64,000 nucleotides of DNA from Capsicum annuum (GCF_002878395.1 NC_061121.1:132531310-132595309); one strand, 5' to 3'. Counted from the first letter of the stretch, positions 47,109-59,279 are shown. Notes: generated from the sequence alone by a model not told the origin. A program made the numbers and translations.

Positions 47109-47320
47109 CACTACTAGAAAATATTAAATTTCCGACGGTCAATATAGTCGGAATGTAGTAAAAAAATATGCTATTTTCGACTACTTTCTGACTACTTGAT
47201 GGTAGTCGGAATATAGCTTGTCGGAAAAATATTTTCAACTACAATAGTCGAAAAGTTTTGACTACTTTAGTCGGAAATGTAGCCAGATATTTAATAAATA
47301 TTTATTTAATAATTTTAAAT

Positions 47321-47645
47321 ATTTCGACTACTATAGTCGGAACTTTAATAAATAATTATTTAATAATTTTAATTATTCAGACTACTGTAGTTAGAAATTT
47401 AATAAACAAATATTTAATAATTATAATTATTTCAACTACTGTAGTCGGAAATTTAATAAATAATTATTTAATTATTTTAATTATTCCGACTACTTTAGTC
47501 AAAAATATAATAAATAATTATTTAATGGTTATAATTACTCCAACCACTGTCTTCAAAAATTTAATAAATAATTAATTAATAATTATAATTATTCCGACCA
47601 CTGTAGTCGAAAAATTAATAAATAATTATTATTTTAAAATTATTA
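47321..47645. repeat. Six 54-bp subterminal repeats of the CACTA transposon
   Basis: Units start at 47321, 47375, 47429, 47483, 47537 and 47591, exactly 54 bp apart. Each carries a (degraded) palindrome of the form CCGACTACTGTAGTCGG followed by AATTTAATAAATAATTATT. The same CGACTA/TAGTCGG words occur irregularly from 47137 to 47275. In En/Spm such subterminal words bind the TNPA protein; the same role here is inference. The 105-codon plus frame across it is a by-product of the 54-bp period. Confidence 0.88.
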
Positions 47646-47858
47646 TTATTTAATAAATAATTATTTAATAATTATTATATTGCATTAGCTTACACTGCTT
47701 TTAGATTATAAGCAACATAACTAATGTATTTTTCACAATAGGATCAAACACGACAAAAAATTATAAATACAACCACTTAAAAAATTCAAAACAAATATCA
47801 AATCAAATAGTTTAGACATCTAAATGTCACAACCAAAATAAAAAACAATAACTGCAAT

Positions 47859-50800
47859 CTAATTATCATTAGATTGATTATCTTCCTCATCATGAAATAC
47901 TAGCAGAATGTGCTTCTTAATCAATTCCTCAAATTTAGCAAATTTATCAAACTTAGCATCGTTAGCTGCACATTTCTGCACTAATTCCACGATTTGCTTT
48001 TTCATCGCTTCCATTTCTTTCATAGTTTGCAAAGTAGAAGAGGAACTAGGAAGCAACGAAGGACTACTTGAGGATTGGAGAACCCCTGTCCCATAGGTTC
48101 TACCTTTTTTTGGACCACCTACCACAGTTATCCACATATTATTCAGCTCTACAGGTGATTGTTCGACCATGGTACCATTCTCTGAAGTAGGTTGGGTTTG
48201 ACGCCACTCTTTTATGCTTTTTTGATATTCTTCCTGAAAGAAAAATTATTTTCCAGTATGCAAACAAGCAAAGTTGACTAACAAGAAAACAATGTATGTA
48301 AAAGTTATTATCTTACATATCTATTCTTAGCACGCGCTTCGACCTACTCTCCTCTTATACCGTCCTTGTTTTTCTTCCTATGCGTCTTTTCGTAGACATC
48401 AATAAAAGGGCGTTCTTTTCCCCTATTTTCATATTCCTGCAATATTTTAGAAAAAGAGATAATGCAAGTATGAAGACAAGTCCAGGCAGCATAGACCAAA
48501 ACATCTTAAGACTAATACAAATAGATCATGGAGTCCATGATTCGATAATACTCAAATCCAACAGAAGTAGTAGTTTAGGTGTATTCTTTTGAATTCTTTT
48601 CAGTCAGTTAGTTTCATAACAATCACAACATTAAAGATTTTTTTTTTTTACCTCTTTTTATTACTATTTTCTTTGTTATTTTATAAAGTTCAAGACTTTT
48701 ATTAATAATATTTATTTTCATGAAAGCAAATGTACAGAAGTATGAAGAATGATGTCAACAGGCAAGGTATATATTCAAGAGGATAAAAGCCCATTCTTTG
48801 TTATAATACCAGTAGTACTAGTAGTATTTAGTGTTCTTTCATTATGGATTATTCACCTTATTGTATCTTTTTGTTTCTATATGAGTTTCCTATATTAGAC
48901 TTTTTTGATCTTATAGCTTTTCATATTTTTCAACATGATATATCTAACATTTAAACATATTTTTGGAAATGTGCTTATAACTCACTTTCATTTATTGTAC
49001 ATCTTTCTTTCCAAATGAATGCATGTTTCGTTTCTTGATTAAAATCCATTATAAGCAACCATACCTTACATCCTCTAATAGTGGCATATTTTATAAACAA
49101 AAAGTTATTAGTACTTATTTATTAAGTGCCATATTTTCATTATAAATACACAACAATAACATACACAAATAGAGTGCGGAGAGGATACGTTGTACACCTT
49201 CCTTACTACCCCTACCTTCTTAGGATAAAGAGACTGTTTCTGAAAGACTATTTGAAAATTCCTTTCATTATGAAAATTTAATCAAAATCATTTTGTCTTT
49301 GTATTAAAAAATAGCAAAGACAAAGAGCACTTAACCAAAGAAAACAACAGTCCTTAGTAGATCATGATTGTCATTATCAAAAACAAGAAGAAGGGGTATG
49401 TGTTGAGCAATAAAAGCTACTGGTTTACCAATATTATCCATATTTTAGAAGCAGCCCCATGGAGAGATCAGATTCTACACCATACTTTAACAGTATTCAA
49501 CCCACAAAAAGATGATTTTGTACTTTTTTGTTGGCCTCATTTTATACAGATAGAAACAAGACATCTAGAAGACATCAAGTTATTGTTTTGTTAACCTTTT
49601 TGGTTGGGCCAACCACATTTAAGCATTGTAGAATTAAAAAGATTAAAACATATAGTGTTTGATGAGAATTTTGTAGTTGGATTTACTTTATGCTTAGTGA
49701 GTTGAGATGTGTGAACCGCATACATAGAGATGTGAACTATGATGATTAGTGAAACTTATTATGATTTCTGCTGCTGTTTTAAATTAAACATCAAATACAC
49801 TTAAGTGGTCAGTATTAATAGATGTCACCAGGTTAACTTTCACAAATTATAACTCTAAGTGATTTTACATATAATTACTCTTTAAGTGATTGTAGATATC
49901 AGCAGGTTCAATTGCACATTCAACAAGTAACAACAAGAGAAACAAGATGTCAACAATGCTAGTGATTCAAAATAGGCCACACACAGATTCACTAAACTTT
50001 AATATGAACAACAACAAGAGCAACAAGATGTCAACAATGATAGTGAATCGAAATAGGCCACGCACGGCTTCACTAGACTTCACGATGAGCAACAACAAGA
50101 GCAATAAGATGTCAATAATGCTAGTGAATCGAAATAGGCCACACACGACATCACTATACTTCAAGATGAACAGTAAGAAGAAGATAACAACAATAGTGAA
50201 TCGAAAGAGTCCCACACGGCTTCACTATGTCACAGTATAGAACAATGAACTAAACTGAACAAATAAAAAATTTAAGCTAATATTACCAGTTTTCGTCGGT
50301 GGGTAGAAAAACTCATCGAACCTCCAGTGTGCAATGAGCCACCCATTTAAGACGTTTTATTTGCCTTTGCTCGTTCCCTCCCTGCCCTATATTCAGGAGT
50401 ATCCCATTTTTCTAAGAACTGATCCCACACATTAGCATTCAGCCAACCAGGTTTTTCCAAGTGCCTCCGGGCCTCATACAAGTGTTCTTTGATACATTGA
50501 GCTGCTTTAAACTTGAAAATGCATTGTATTTCATTATCATGACAAGAACTCTACGCATACTTTGTCTACAAAATAGTTTAATATAAAGTCATGAAATGAG
50601 TTGACGGATACAAAAGTAAAATCATCATTGATAGCATACTGAAATGGTAAATTCCTTTATTTTAATTATACCACAAACTGATTCCATATAAGCACTCTGA
50701 TGTCGAGTCAAATCTCATTCCAACTACCCCACCGCTCCATGTAAAATAGTTTAGTTGCTTCTATAATCATATGTCCACCGACATAAGCGGGAATGAACCT

Positions 50801-51315
50801 GCAAAAAAATTACATTAAATTATCTTAGATTTTGAAAATTTCAAAAATTATGAAAAAACATAAGATTTACTTACCCATTACCATCAAGGGAGATAATTAA
50901 CCTCCCATTGTTGTTATATTCTACTACCTCTTTACATTTTAAAATCTGGGAAGCAGCTGCTGTAGCATTAGACGCTGCAGCACTATTAATGGAGGGCGAT
51001 GTTGATGTGTTGGGACCTCCAATTCTTAATCCATAAAGGCTAGGTGTGGATGATGTTGAAGGTATAGATGAAAAGATACTATGCAGACTATTATAGGGGA
51101 GAAGAGGGCTGGATCTGATGGGGCGATGGGGGCATGAAAAATACATTTGGTAGTCAAATAGTTGCCCTTGGAAGAGGAGTAATTTTTGTAGTAGCTAGTT
51201 GAAGAGTTGTGGTAACAGGTGGTGGTGGTGGTGGTGTATATTAACCTTTGAAAAGATTATCAAGTCCTTTCTTACCTTTCTTACACCATCCATTACCATG
51301 ACCTTTTGATGCCAT
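47859..51315 (-). pseudogene. TNPA-type CACTA gene (Transposase_24 family), five exons
   Basis: The product would be the DNA-binding regulatory protein of the transposon. Exons from consensus splice sites are 51315-50875, 50798-~50695, 50565-50287, 48436-48317 and 48233-47859. The start MASKGHGNGW is followed by a Pro/Ser-rich N-terminus. Exon 3 holds the family signature: EHLYEARRHLEKPGWLNANV, WDTPEYRAGRERAKANK and GGSLHTGGSMSFSTH. Exon 4 has PFIDVYEKTHRKKN. Exon 5 has EYQKSIKEW, MWITVVGGPKKGRTYGTG and a Lys-rich coiled tail. Stops occur in exons 1, 2, 3 and 4, so it is a pseudogene. Intron 3 (~1.85 kb) contains the 81-bp minisatellite. Confidence 0.82.
49941..50235. repeat. 81-bp minisatellite in intron 3 of the TNPA-type gene
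   Basis: Units begin at 49941, 50022 and 50103 (81 bp apart) and a shorter one at 50181. The shared core is ATAGTGAATCGAAATAGGCC followed by ACACACGGCTTCACTA. Because 81 is a multiple of three, long artificial frames arise on both strands. Confidence 0.85.
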
Positions 51316-51973
51316 TGATTTTCTTTATTAACCACTTGGCAAAAAAACACAAAAAGGAGTTAGTCTTTGTTATGCTGCCCATATATGTTTCTTAGATCAA
51401 ACAAAAAATAAATTTTGCATTCCCTGTAGTACTGAGTGAAAGAAAGTTGCATCTACCAGATGGCATTGCTAAAAAGTAATCTCTGCACATGTGATTAAAG
51501 TAACCAGAACATCACCTCTTTCCCATATGTTATATCCATCCAAACTTTAATTTGGCAAAATAAACACATAAGCAATTACACCTTATTCACCATTATTGCA
51601 AAGGGAAAAATCTCTAAAAAGAAGGCTAGAAAACTAAAAATCCATGACATTATTATACTAGATAGAAGAACTTCCAAGAGTTCTACATGTGGATCTAATA
51701 TTATACAAACAAGTAATGGAGTGAAATTATTTTGTTCAATGTAAAACTTGTTTTCAAACCAAGGCCTAACAAGAGAAGTGAATGTATAATCTGAATACTA
51801 ATCATCAATCATACAACTAACTGCTTAGATCAAGCATGGGATGTTGAAAACTATTGAAAACAAACCACAATACTACTAGTATTAGACCTTGTTACAATAT
51901 TTAATAATAAAAAGCAACAACTAAAGTATAATTCAAGACCTTGTTACAACACATTACTACTAATAATAACAAC
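51316..51973. other. Intergenic spacer between the two CACTA genes
   Basis: AT-rich DNA with no recognised frame. It should hold the 3' end of the TNP2-type transcript and the promoter of the TNPA-type gene, or a shared intron if both come from one transcript as in En/Spm. No motif decides between these. Confidence 0.4.
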
Positions 51974-54848
51974 TCAATCCTCGTCGCTTGTTTCATAGTC
52001 ATTCATCAATTCTTCCTCATCACTTGTTTCATATTCATTCATCGATTCTTCCTCATCACTTGTTTCATTTTCATCAAGTAACTCTTCCTCACTTATTTTA
52101 TTTTCATTAGTTGGATCTTCCTCATCATTTGCCCCAGATGTTCTTTCTCCATAATCATGAACATTCAATCTAAGTTCAGAAGGATCAAAGTTTTCATATA
52201 GGTGTTCGTTATGCTGTAACTCACCTGCTAATTCATCATCCACCCTTTCTTCAATACTTGAAATATCATTCTGATACACTACATCCAATGCATCCTCTAC
52301 TACAACTCTACTCACGGGCTTTGTTTTTATAACTAACTGTCTTGCAGATTTATTCTTATACAAAGGATAAAGAGCGTAATACACTTGTTTAACATTTTGT
52401 GCAATGACAAATGGATCTAGAGTCCATACTTCCTTGTATGCTTAATTTCAACTATTTTGTGTTGAAGGTGCACCTTTGTACCTAACTCAGGAGTAGGATC
52501 ATACCACTTACATCAAAATAGAACCAATTTTTTCTTTGGCCAACCAACCTGATAATCGAGTTCTGAAATCTCGTGAAGCACACCATAATAATCAACACCG
52601 TCATCATCTTTCACCCAAACCCCACTATTGTTGGTTTTCTTTCCCTTAGAGAATCTTCTGTATAAAATCTGTACTCATTGATAGAGAACTTAGAAAACTT
52701 TCTGACTTTAGCATCAGGTCCCCAAGCTATATCACGTAAAAATTAGCCATTAGGGTCATAATTGAGTGGATTATGAACCTATAAAAAGTTAAAAAAAAAG
52801 TTAGAATTTAAATACACATGAGATTGAACAAAAGTGTAAATCATGTTAAATATTTAATTTACACTTACATATTCTTTAAGCCACACTGAAAACATAAGAT
52901 AAACAACAACATCCCCATGGAAAGCCACGAAGTAGCTGCCCGACAAAGTTATGAATTTCATTAGTTAAAGCTTAGATATACCTTGAATGATTGTCCTTAA
53001 TATAAATATACTCACTTATAAAAAGGCAGGACCTTGGGAGAATTTAATAATACATGTATTGTAGCTGACTTAAGCTCCACCTCATTCAAATATCGAACTA
53101 GACCACCTTTCAGACTTTCTTTACCTAGTTGATTGAATATTGAAAATGGTGGTGCCAAAGGATCTGTATTGTCTCCATCATCATGCCTATTAGGTCTGTT
53201 TCTCAGACATGGTACATCATGTTCAAAAGAATATGAACAAAAATAAGAGGTCTCTTTAGCCAAATAAGCCTCACATATTGATCCTTTAATTCGAGAGCTA
53301 TTTTTTATGGTCCGTTTACATTTGCCAATAGACCTGCATAGTATGATCTTTTAGATAAAATAATATTCAATTAAAGCACATGAAGGTAAATGTTAAAACG
53401 GATACATCCATCGACACTGAACATGCCCACTAAGTCGTGTCTCTTGCACAAGGTGAATTAGAATATGCTCCATAACATCAAAAGAACCAAGAGGAAAAAT
53501 TTTGGCCAACTTGTTTAAGGTTAAGCGGATGTTGATATCCATCAAAGTTAGGTTCTCCTCCCTTAATATGTTAGAACATAAATCTTTGAAAAATAAGCTT
53601 ATCTCTATTACGGGCTTCCAAATTCTATCAGGCAATGCACAAAATGCAATAGGCATCAATGACTCCATGAAAATATGATAGTCATAGCTCTTTATAGAGG
53701 TTAACTTTCCTTCCTTCATGTCAACACACCTAGAAAAATTTGACGCATATCCATCTGGCATTCTCAAATTATTAACCCAATCACAAATCACTCTTCTATC
53801 CTCCAAAATAAATGTGTAACTAGCCTTGGGCTTCTGAATCTTATTGTTTAAGTATGTCAGGTACAACTTACTATGCCGATAATACTCCTTTAAGTCCATC
53901 CTGGCCTTCAAGTTATCTTTTGTTTTGTTACTTACATCCATCACAGTATTAAACAAGTTGTCGAAGAAGTTTTTCTCAATATGCATGGGATTCAAATTAT
54001 GACGCAGAAGATTATCCTTCTAGTAATCTAACTCCCAAAATATGCTTTGTTCAGTCCAGTTATGTGTAACACCATAACCAGGTATCCTGGATGGCGGAGA
54101 CTCTGTTACCTTAGGCAGATTTCTCACTTTATCCCAAATTTCTTCTCTCGACAAAATTGGCAGTGTCTCCTCAAAATCAGTCTTATTCTTTATAAAATAA
54201 CTATTTTTTCTCCTAAACTCATGTGACATTGGCAAGAATCAACGGTGACAGTCAAACCATGAGTTTTTACTCCTATGTTTCAAAGTGAAAGCTTTTGTGT
54301 CTTCCATATAACAAGGGCAAGCTAACTTGCCCGCAGTCGACCACCCAGACATTGTTCCATAAGCAGGAAAGTCATTTATAATCCACATCAAAGTAGCGCA
54401 CAATCTAAAGTTTTGTTTCATTGATACATCATATACTTCCACACCTTCATGCCACAATAAGTTCAACTCATCAATCAGTGGCTACACATACACATCAATC
54501 AAAACTTTTGGATTGTGAGGACGTAGAATTATGCAAGTTAGAAATATATACTGACTTATCATACACAATTTAGGTAGGAGATTATAAGGAGTCACAAACA
54601 CTGTCCAGCATGAATATGGTGTAGATAAGACAGAAAATGGAGTGAATCCATCAACAGATAATCCCAACCTAATGTTTTTTGGTTCACTAGCAAAATATAG
54701 ATACACACTATCAAAATGCTTCCATGCTTCTCCATCTAACGGATGACATAAAACACCAGGTGGTCTTTTATTTTCATAGTGCCATCTCATATGAGGGGTA
54801 GAGCTTATTGATGCATGCAACCTCTATAATCGTGGTATAAGGGGTAAG
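51974..54848 (-). pseudogene. TNP2-type CACTA transposase, N-terminus cut off
   Basis: This is the catalytic transposase. The segment 54848-53998 holds the Transposase_21 core: HMRWHYENKRPPGVLCHPLD, SCWTVFVTPYNLLP, EVYDVSMKQNFRLCATLMW, NDFPAYGTMSGWSTAGKLAC and WFDCHR. From 53995 the DUF4218-like region reads NPMHIEKNFFDNLFNT, FCALPDRIWKPVIE and HVQCRWMYPF. It continues after a short intron (acceptor near 53341) with YLAKETSYFCSYSFEHD. The DUF4216-like part follows at ~52790-52400 (VHNPLNYDPNG, LDYQVGWPKKKLVLF, WYDPTPELGTKVHLQHK). The C-terminus (51974-52384) is acidic with repeated ETSDEE. At least three stops are present. The 5' part is displaced by the Athila-like insertion. Confidence 0.88.
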
Positions 54849-56330
54849 TGATAACGCTCAACTTACACCTTAAATAAGTGCAAGGAAGTCGTTAGCAATA
54901 TAAAACCCAACTAGGTTGGGGTCGATCCCACAAAGAATACGGTGTCAATGTAAGTCGTTAGTGGTTTAATCAACTGGTAGTTGTAGTTTCTAAAACAAAG
55001 GGGGTTTTAAAAGTAGTAAGTAATGGTGTCACGTTATTAATACAGTTTGTAATCAATATAAATGAAAAACCAGAGTTATGTTCACCATGGGTTTCGGGAA
55101 TTGACAGATACTAGATATTACGTAGGACTCTTGGAGTAAGTAAGAACAACATAATATCCTTGACGACGATACTATCTGACTGATCTTTCGACCTCACTAG
55201 GCAATTTATTATCTAATTCTCTAGAACTTAGATAACATATCTATTTCCAAGAGGATGTTATCTCAGGTAGATTAATCCAGTTACGACATCAATCATTAAA
55301 TAGAAGGTTGGTAGCTTCCGAGTCCCTATTGATAAGTCACGTCCTCCAGTCTATTTCTCTGTTAAAAGAAAATACACCTAAGGAATAACCTATTGTTTGC
55401 AACCAATAGATTTTAAGTTAAACCAATAGAATTTCAAGACGTTTTACTACTGTTTGAATCTGTTAAATACATAGTAACCTATCAAACCCTAATCCATGGA
55501 TCCCATAACTCCGGCTAATGGAATTAGATGCTCATGATTTGATAAACGAAATAACAACTTGAATTCATGATAATAAGGATAAACTTACGAATGGATGAAA
55601 AGCAAAAAGTTATTTCTTCAATTGAATCACGAAATAGAAATCCACAATAATTGATAAGTGTTGAAGAAAAGAAACAATGAAGAATAATATTTTTCTCCAA
55701 GTCTCAGGATCCAAAATAATCTGCTGGGAACTCCTGAATAAACCCTAAAAACTTTTATTTATACTTAAGCCTAATTATGGAAATAAAATAGCAAATTAAA
55801 TAAATTCTTGGATTAGGTGACGATATAGCTGATGAGTCAAGGATCTGACGCCTTATCACGGATGGCGTCAGAGTTTCTCCAATTGTCTTCAAAGTCAGCC
55901 TTAGGCTGATGATGTATCTGACACCGTGTGACTAATCTGACAGTGTATCACCAACGTCGTCAGATTTATTCCTCTAGCTCTGATTCTCTGGCTAAGGCTG
56001 ACGACATTTGTGACGCCTTATCACCATCTTGACGCCTTATCACCAATGTTGTCAGAACTTTCTCTTAGACTCAAGTCCCTGGTTAAGGCTGACGTCGCTT
56101 CTGATAGCCTATCACAAGGCTGACAACTTATCATGGATGTCGTCAGCTATGTTTTCTTCTCTTTTGCTCAAACTTTCAAATCTTTTGCTTCATTGTTGTT
56201 TATCTTCCATCTTTTCGCCTTTTTCTGCAATATCACTAGAAAACACATCAAAACAACATAAGTTGCTGAGGAGTTCACAATTATTTTGAGCTAAAAAGCA
56301 TTAAATGTGTTAGCTTTTTCTCACACATCA
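54849..56330 (-). repeat. 3' LTR of the Athila-like element
   Basis: A 1482-bp LTR with plus-strand ends TGATAACGCTCAAC (54849) and CTCACACATCA (56330). It repeats 61773-62668 over the first ~1000 bp. A ~100-bp piece around 55215-55320 is absent from the other copy. The segment 55832-56146 contains four copies of the palindromic CTGACG...CGTCAG unit. Confidence 0.87.
55832..56146. repeat. Palindromic CTGACG/CGTCAG units in the Athila-like LTR
   Basis: Four to five imperfect units of ~45-60 bp, such as CTGACGACATTTGTGACGCC ... CCAATGTTGTCAG, share outer arms (TGACGAC / GTCGTCA) and inner arms (GATAAGGCGTCA / GATAGCCTATCA type). The same unit recurs in the internal non-coding region (58121-58370, 58876-59023). 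Confidence 0.7.
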
Positions 56331-56350
56331 ACCCCCTCAACTTAAAAAAA
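56331..56350 (-). other. Polypurine tract of the Athila-like element
   Basis: On the minus strand AAGTTGAGGGGGT directly precedes the LTR start TGATGTGTGAG, the expected position and composition of the plus-strand primer. Confidence 0.75.
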
Positions 56351-57699
56351 TTGCTTGTCCTCAAGCAACAAAACTAACTAAGAGAATACAAAGAACATTC
56401 AGCAGTTATCAACCATTTTAGCTCAAAGCTTAGTTACCATCTCCAAGGTCAACCAATTTAAACTAACTGCGTATCGAAAAGCAATAATGTAACATAAAGG
56501 ATTCTAGTCATGGCATCAACTAAGTACTAACAATCATGCATGTATCAATATAACACTAACCAAATAAGTAAGTAGCCTAGCAAAATACTAATGTGCCCTC
56601 ACAACAAAGAAATTCCCTTTTTTTTCATATCAAAAATCAAAATATAAACATGGGGATAAGCACAAAAACACTCACTCTCAGAATGAAGTTCAAACTAGTG
56701 TATGCAAAATACCATATGCTTGCCCTTATCTTCATTACCAAAATGTCCAGACAGGTAAGCTAGGATCACTATAGGTATTTCTTCGGCTTGTAACGTAGGC
56801 TAAGGGCTGGTATGATATTATATGGCATTTAGAGTGACTAACCTCCTTGGCACTACTTTAACTTATGGGGTCCACTTATTAACTTCTTTTTCTCTCTTTT
56901 TCTTTTCTCTTCTTTTTCTCTTTTCTTGATCACACATTCAGAATGGGTGTGGTTCTTTATTTCCATTGAAACAATTTTTTTTCTCTTTTTCACCAACACC
57001 CAACTTTCTATTTCTTTAACACTTATTCCTTTTCTTTTACTCTACCCTTCTCATACCCAATTTACATCACACACCCCTATGATAGCCACCCTCAACTTAG
57101 GTTGTTTGCCTAAGTCAAGGTGCACAATGTCCAAGGAGGACCAGGGCCAAAACAGGTTCATTATGGTCTAAAGGAAAGGTGATAGGTAATATAGAAAGAA
57201 AATGGTAAATTCAGGCTCAAACGGGGATCAAGTGATTTCATGCATTGGGGAAGGTCATTTAGGCTAAAAAGTGACTCTAATTCAAAAACGGCCTATGATT
57301 CTTTCCTAACCCCTACCTTTTAACTAAGGTAAGACGAACTGGGCAAGTTCTAGATTCGGCAGTATGCAGGAAACTCAGTAAAGATCTCTCACACACAAGG
57401 CACATAAGTATATCACTAGCTACTACCCATCTGGTTCATGCAATTGCTCAGCAATGATGATTAAGCAACCAAACCAATGCCATAAAAAGATGCAAAATGG
57501 TCACACTAAGATACAATTCATACAGCCATGCAAAAACAACCTTTAGAGAAGTATTCAAAATCAACAAAATATGTTAACTCCCTATAGTACTTGCACTACT
57601 CCTAGTTATTTACAAAATATATTACAACAACACGCTACCCTACACCCTCAAATTAAATCTAAAACTAAACTAAACTAAGGGTTAGGGTATACCTGGAGT

Positions 57700-58019
57700 C
57701 AATCAACCCTCAAATCATGGGTCCTCGACCCTGTAGTAGTGTTATTTTCCTCAGGAGCTCTGCTAGATGAGGATCCTATAGCCCTCGCTCGCAGTGCTTT
57801 CTCCCATTTCCAATTGTCCTCTAGGGATACTTGTGTTGCCTTTTTCAAATCTACTTTCTCCTATTCTGTAATCTCATCATCAACCTGTAGTATCTTTTCC
57901 GCCTCCAATTTCTCAGCCTTCTTCTTCTTCTTTGCCTTTTTCTTGGCTTTTCTCTCATTCTCATCATCTTCTTGTCTCTTTCTCTTATGTTTGGTGCCAT
58001 AAGAATATTCTTGTACCAT
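57700..58019 (-). pseudogene. Lys-rich hypothetical ORF in the 3' region of the Athila-like element
   Basis: The minus-strand ATG at 58019 opens a frame of ~106 codons with one internal TAG. It starts MVQEYSYGTKHKRKRQEDDE, followed by a strongly basic helical run (ERKAKKKAKKKKKAEKLEAE) and WKWEKALRARAIGSSSSRAP, and stops at TGA near 57702. The basic run resembles a nuclear or nucleolar targeting segment or a nucleic-acid-binding tail. I do not recognise the family. It may be the C-terminal exon of an extra ORF carried by these elements. Because the plus strand shows a Ser/Phe-rich shadow frame, its reality is uncertain. Confidence 0.35.
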
Positions 58020-58120
58020 AAGACAAACATAATTAAATACTTAAGGTAGAAGAATCAAGCATGCTATTCAAGTTCAACAACTTAAGAAAATAAGGCCTTT
58101 TCAGTGCATTATCATCATGA

Positions 58121-58370
58121 TATGATGACATGGCTGATAAGGCATCACTTTTGTGATAGCCTATCAGCTATGTCGTCAGCCTTAAACAAAAATAACACTC
58201 CTTTTCTAAACTTTTGATGACATTATTGATAAGGCATCATACTTGTGATAGCCTATCAGGAACATCGTCAGCCTTCAACAGTGAAGGCTCTTTCTTGCCA
58301 ATTTTCTGACGACATGAGCTGATAAGGCGTCACGCTTGTGATATCTTATCTGCAATGTCGTCAACTCAAA
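58121..58370. repeat. Three ~60-bp nested palindromic units
   Basis: Units at about 58121-58188, 58216-58275 and 58308-58365 follow one plan: TGATGACAT, GCTGATAAGGCATCAC, TTGTGATAGCCTATCAG, ATGTCGTCAG. Outer and inner arms are both complementary, so each unit can fold as a hairpin with an internal loop. Sequences between units are unrelated. Confidence 0.72.
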
Positions 58371-58875
58371 ATTCCTTATAACTCAATTTTGATTCTTGAT
58401 TTTGAGACCAAATTCTTCGTAGAACCACATGGAATTTTCATTCTTGCACTTAGGGTTTTAAGTTTTTGCAATTTAATCATAACTTAACCCTAATTTCCAA
58501 GTTTCATGCCATTGCAACTTAAACTCCAATTATTCCTTTTTTTGAGCATCATGTTTTAAACTAACTTACCACTCCAATGAAATAAGAAAAAAAGTTATGA
58601 ACATACCTGATGAGTTGGCTCTACTTGATTATACGAGAGAGAAGAAAAGATGAGAGATGGATTTTGATTTTCCTTGCAATCCCACAACTATCAGGAGGGC
58701 TGTTTCCTTGTTCACTTGGGAGTATTTTGAGAGAAATAAGGAAATAATTAACTAAGGAAAAAAAATTAAACCTTAAAGAAGGAAATAACAACAAAAAATG
58801 GGCGCTGAAGAGATTTAGGTCTGGGCCGGGTCGGATTCATTTAAAATTAGCCTAGAATTTCAATTTTTAGGTTAT

Positions 58876-59023
58876 GGCTAACGACGATGGTGATAAGTCA
58901 TCATAGTATTGATAGTTTATTAGGAATGTCGTCAGCCTTAATAGAGAAGGCTCAATTCTTGGTCTCACTGATACCATTTGTGTCGTCTTATCACTAGTGT
59001 GATAGCCTATCATGGATGTCGTC
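58876..59023. repeat. Two further palindromic units
   Basis: Units at ~58876-58938 (CTAACGACGATGGTGATAAG ... GAATGTCGTCAGCC) and ~58963-59023 (GTCGTCTTATCAC ... CATGGATGTCGTCAGG) match the arrays at 55832 and 58121 but are more diverged. Confidence 0.65.
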
Positions 59024-59279
59024 AGGAGCTGTTGATAGGGTTAACTCAATTTTTCCTTACTCTTTTTTGTACCTAATCAGTTCCTTATGATTACTACCTA
59101 CATGAATAAAAACAAAATGCATTAAAATAAAATTTTGGGTTGCCTCCCAATAGCGCCTGATTTAATGTCGCTGCATGACTTGGTAGTCTTGACTACTCAG
59201 ACTTCGTTAAGACACCAAAATGATACCTCTTTCAACCTGTATATAACACATCCATGGTTGCAATGACACTCATCTCCTT

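Larger units (their letters stand above)
47109..54848 (-). mobile_element. CACTA (En/Spm) transposon, one end and both genes present
   Basis: The left terminus is CACTACTAGAAAATATT, the canonical CACTA end. It is followed by palindrome-bearing subterminal repeats, a TNPA-type gene and a TNP2-type gene, both transcribed towards this terminus. The other half of TNP2 and the opposite terminus are missing because the Athila-like element is inserted at 54849. Two-gene architecture, gene order and strand agree with En/Spm. TNPA and TNP2 carry several stops but splice sites remain readable. Confidence 0.88.
56351..59279 (-). other. Long non-coding 3' region of the Athila-like element
   Basis: About 2.9 kb where pol would lie in an autonomous element. 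It contains pyrimidine-rich stretches on the plus strand (56880-57010), one Lys-rich frame (57700-58019) and five palindromic units (58121-58370, 58876-59023). On the minus strand immediately after protease is a short untranslated bridge ending GGGAGGCAACCCAAAAT. No RT, RNase H or integrase motif was found in any frame. Confidence 0.7.

Noticed and set aside
47258..47575. 105-codon plus-strand frame rich in Asn and Ile
   Set aside because: It is created by the 54-bp (18-codon) subterminal repeat of the CACTA element; each unit gives the same peptide and no coding feature supports it.
49947..50240. 97-codon plus and 82-codon minus frames
   Set aside because: Both are produced by the 81-bp minisatellite in a TNPA intron, open on both strands because the unit is a multiple of three.
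57739..58002. 87-codon plus-strand Ser/Phe-rich frame
   Set aside because: Shadow of the Lys-rich minus-strand frame at 57700-58019, which itself is only tentative.
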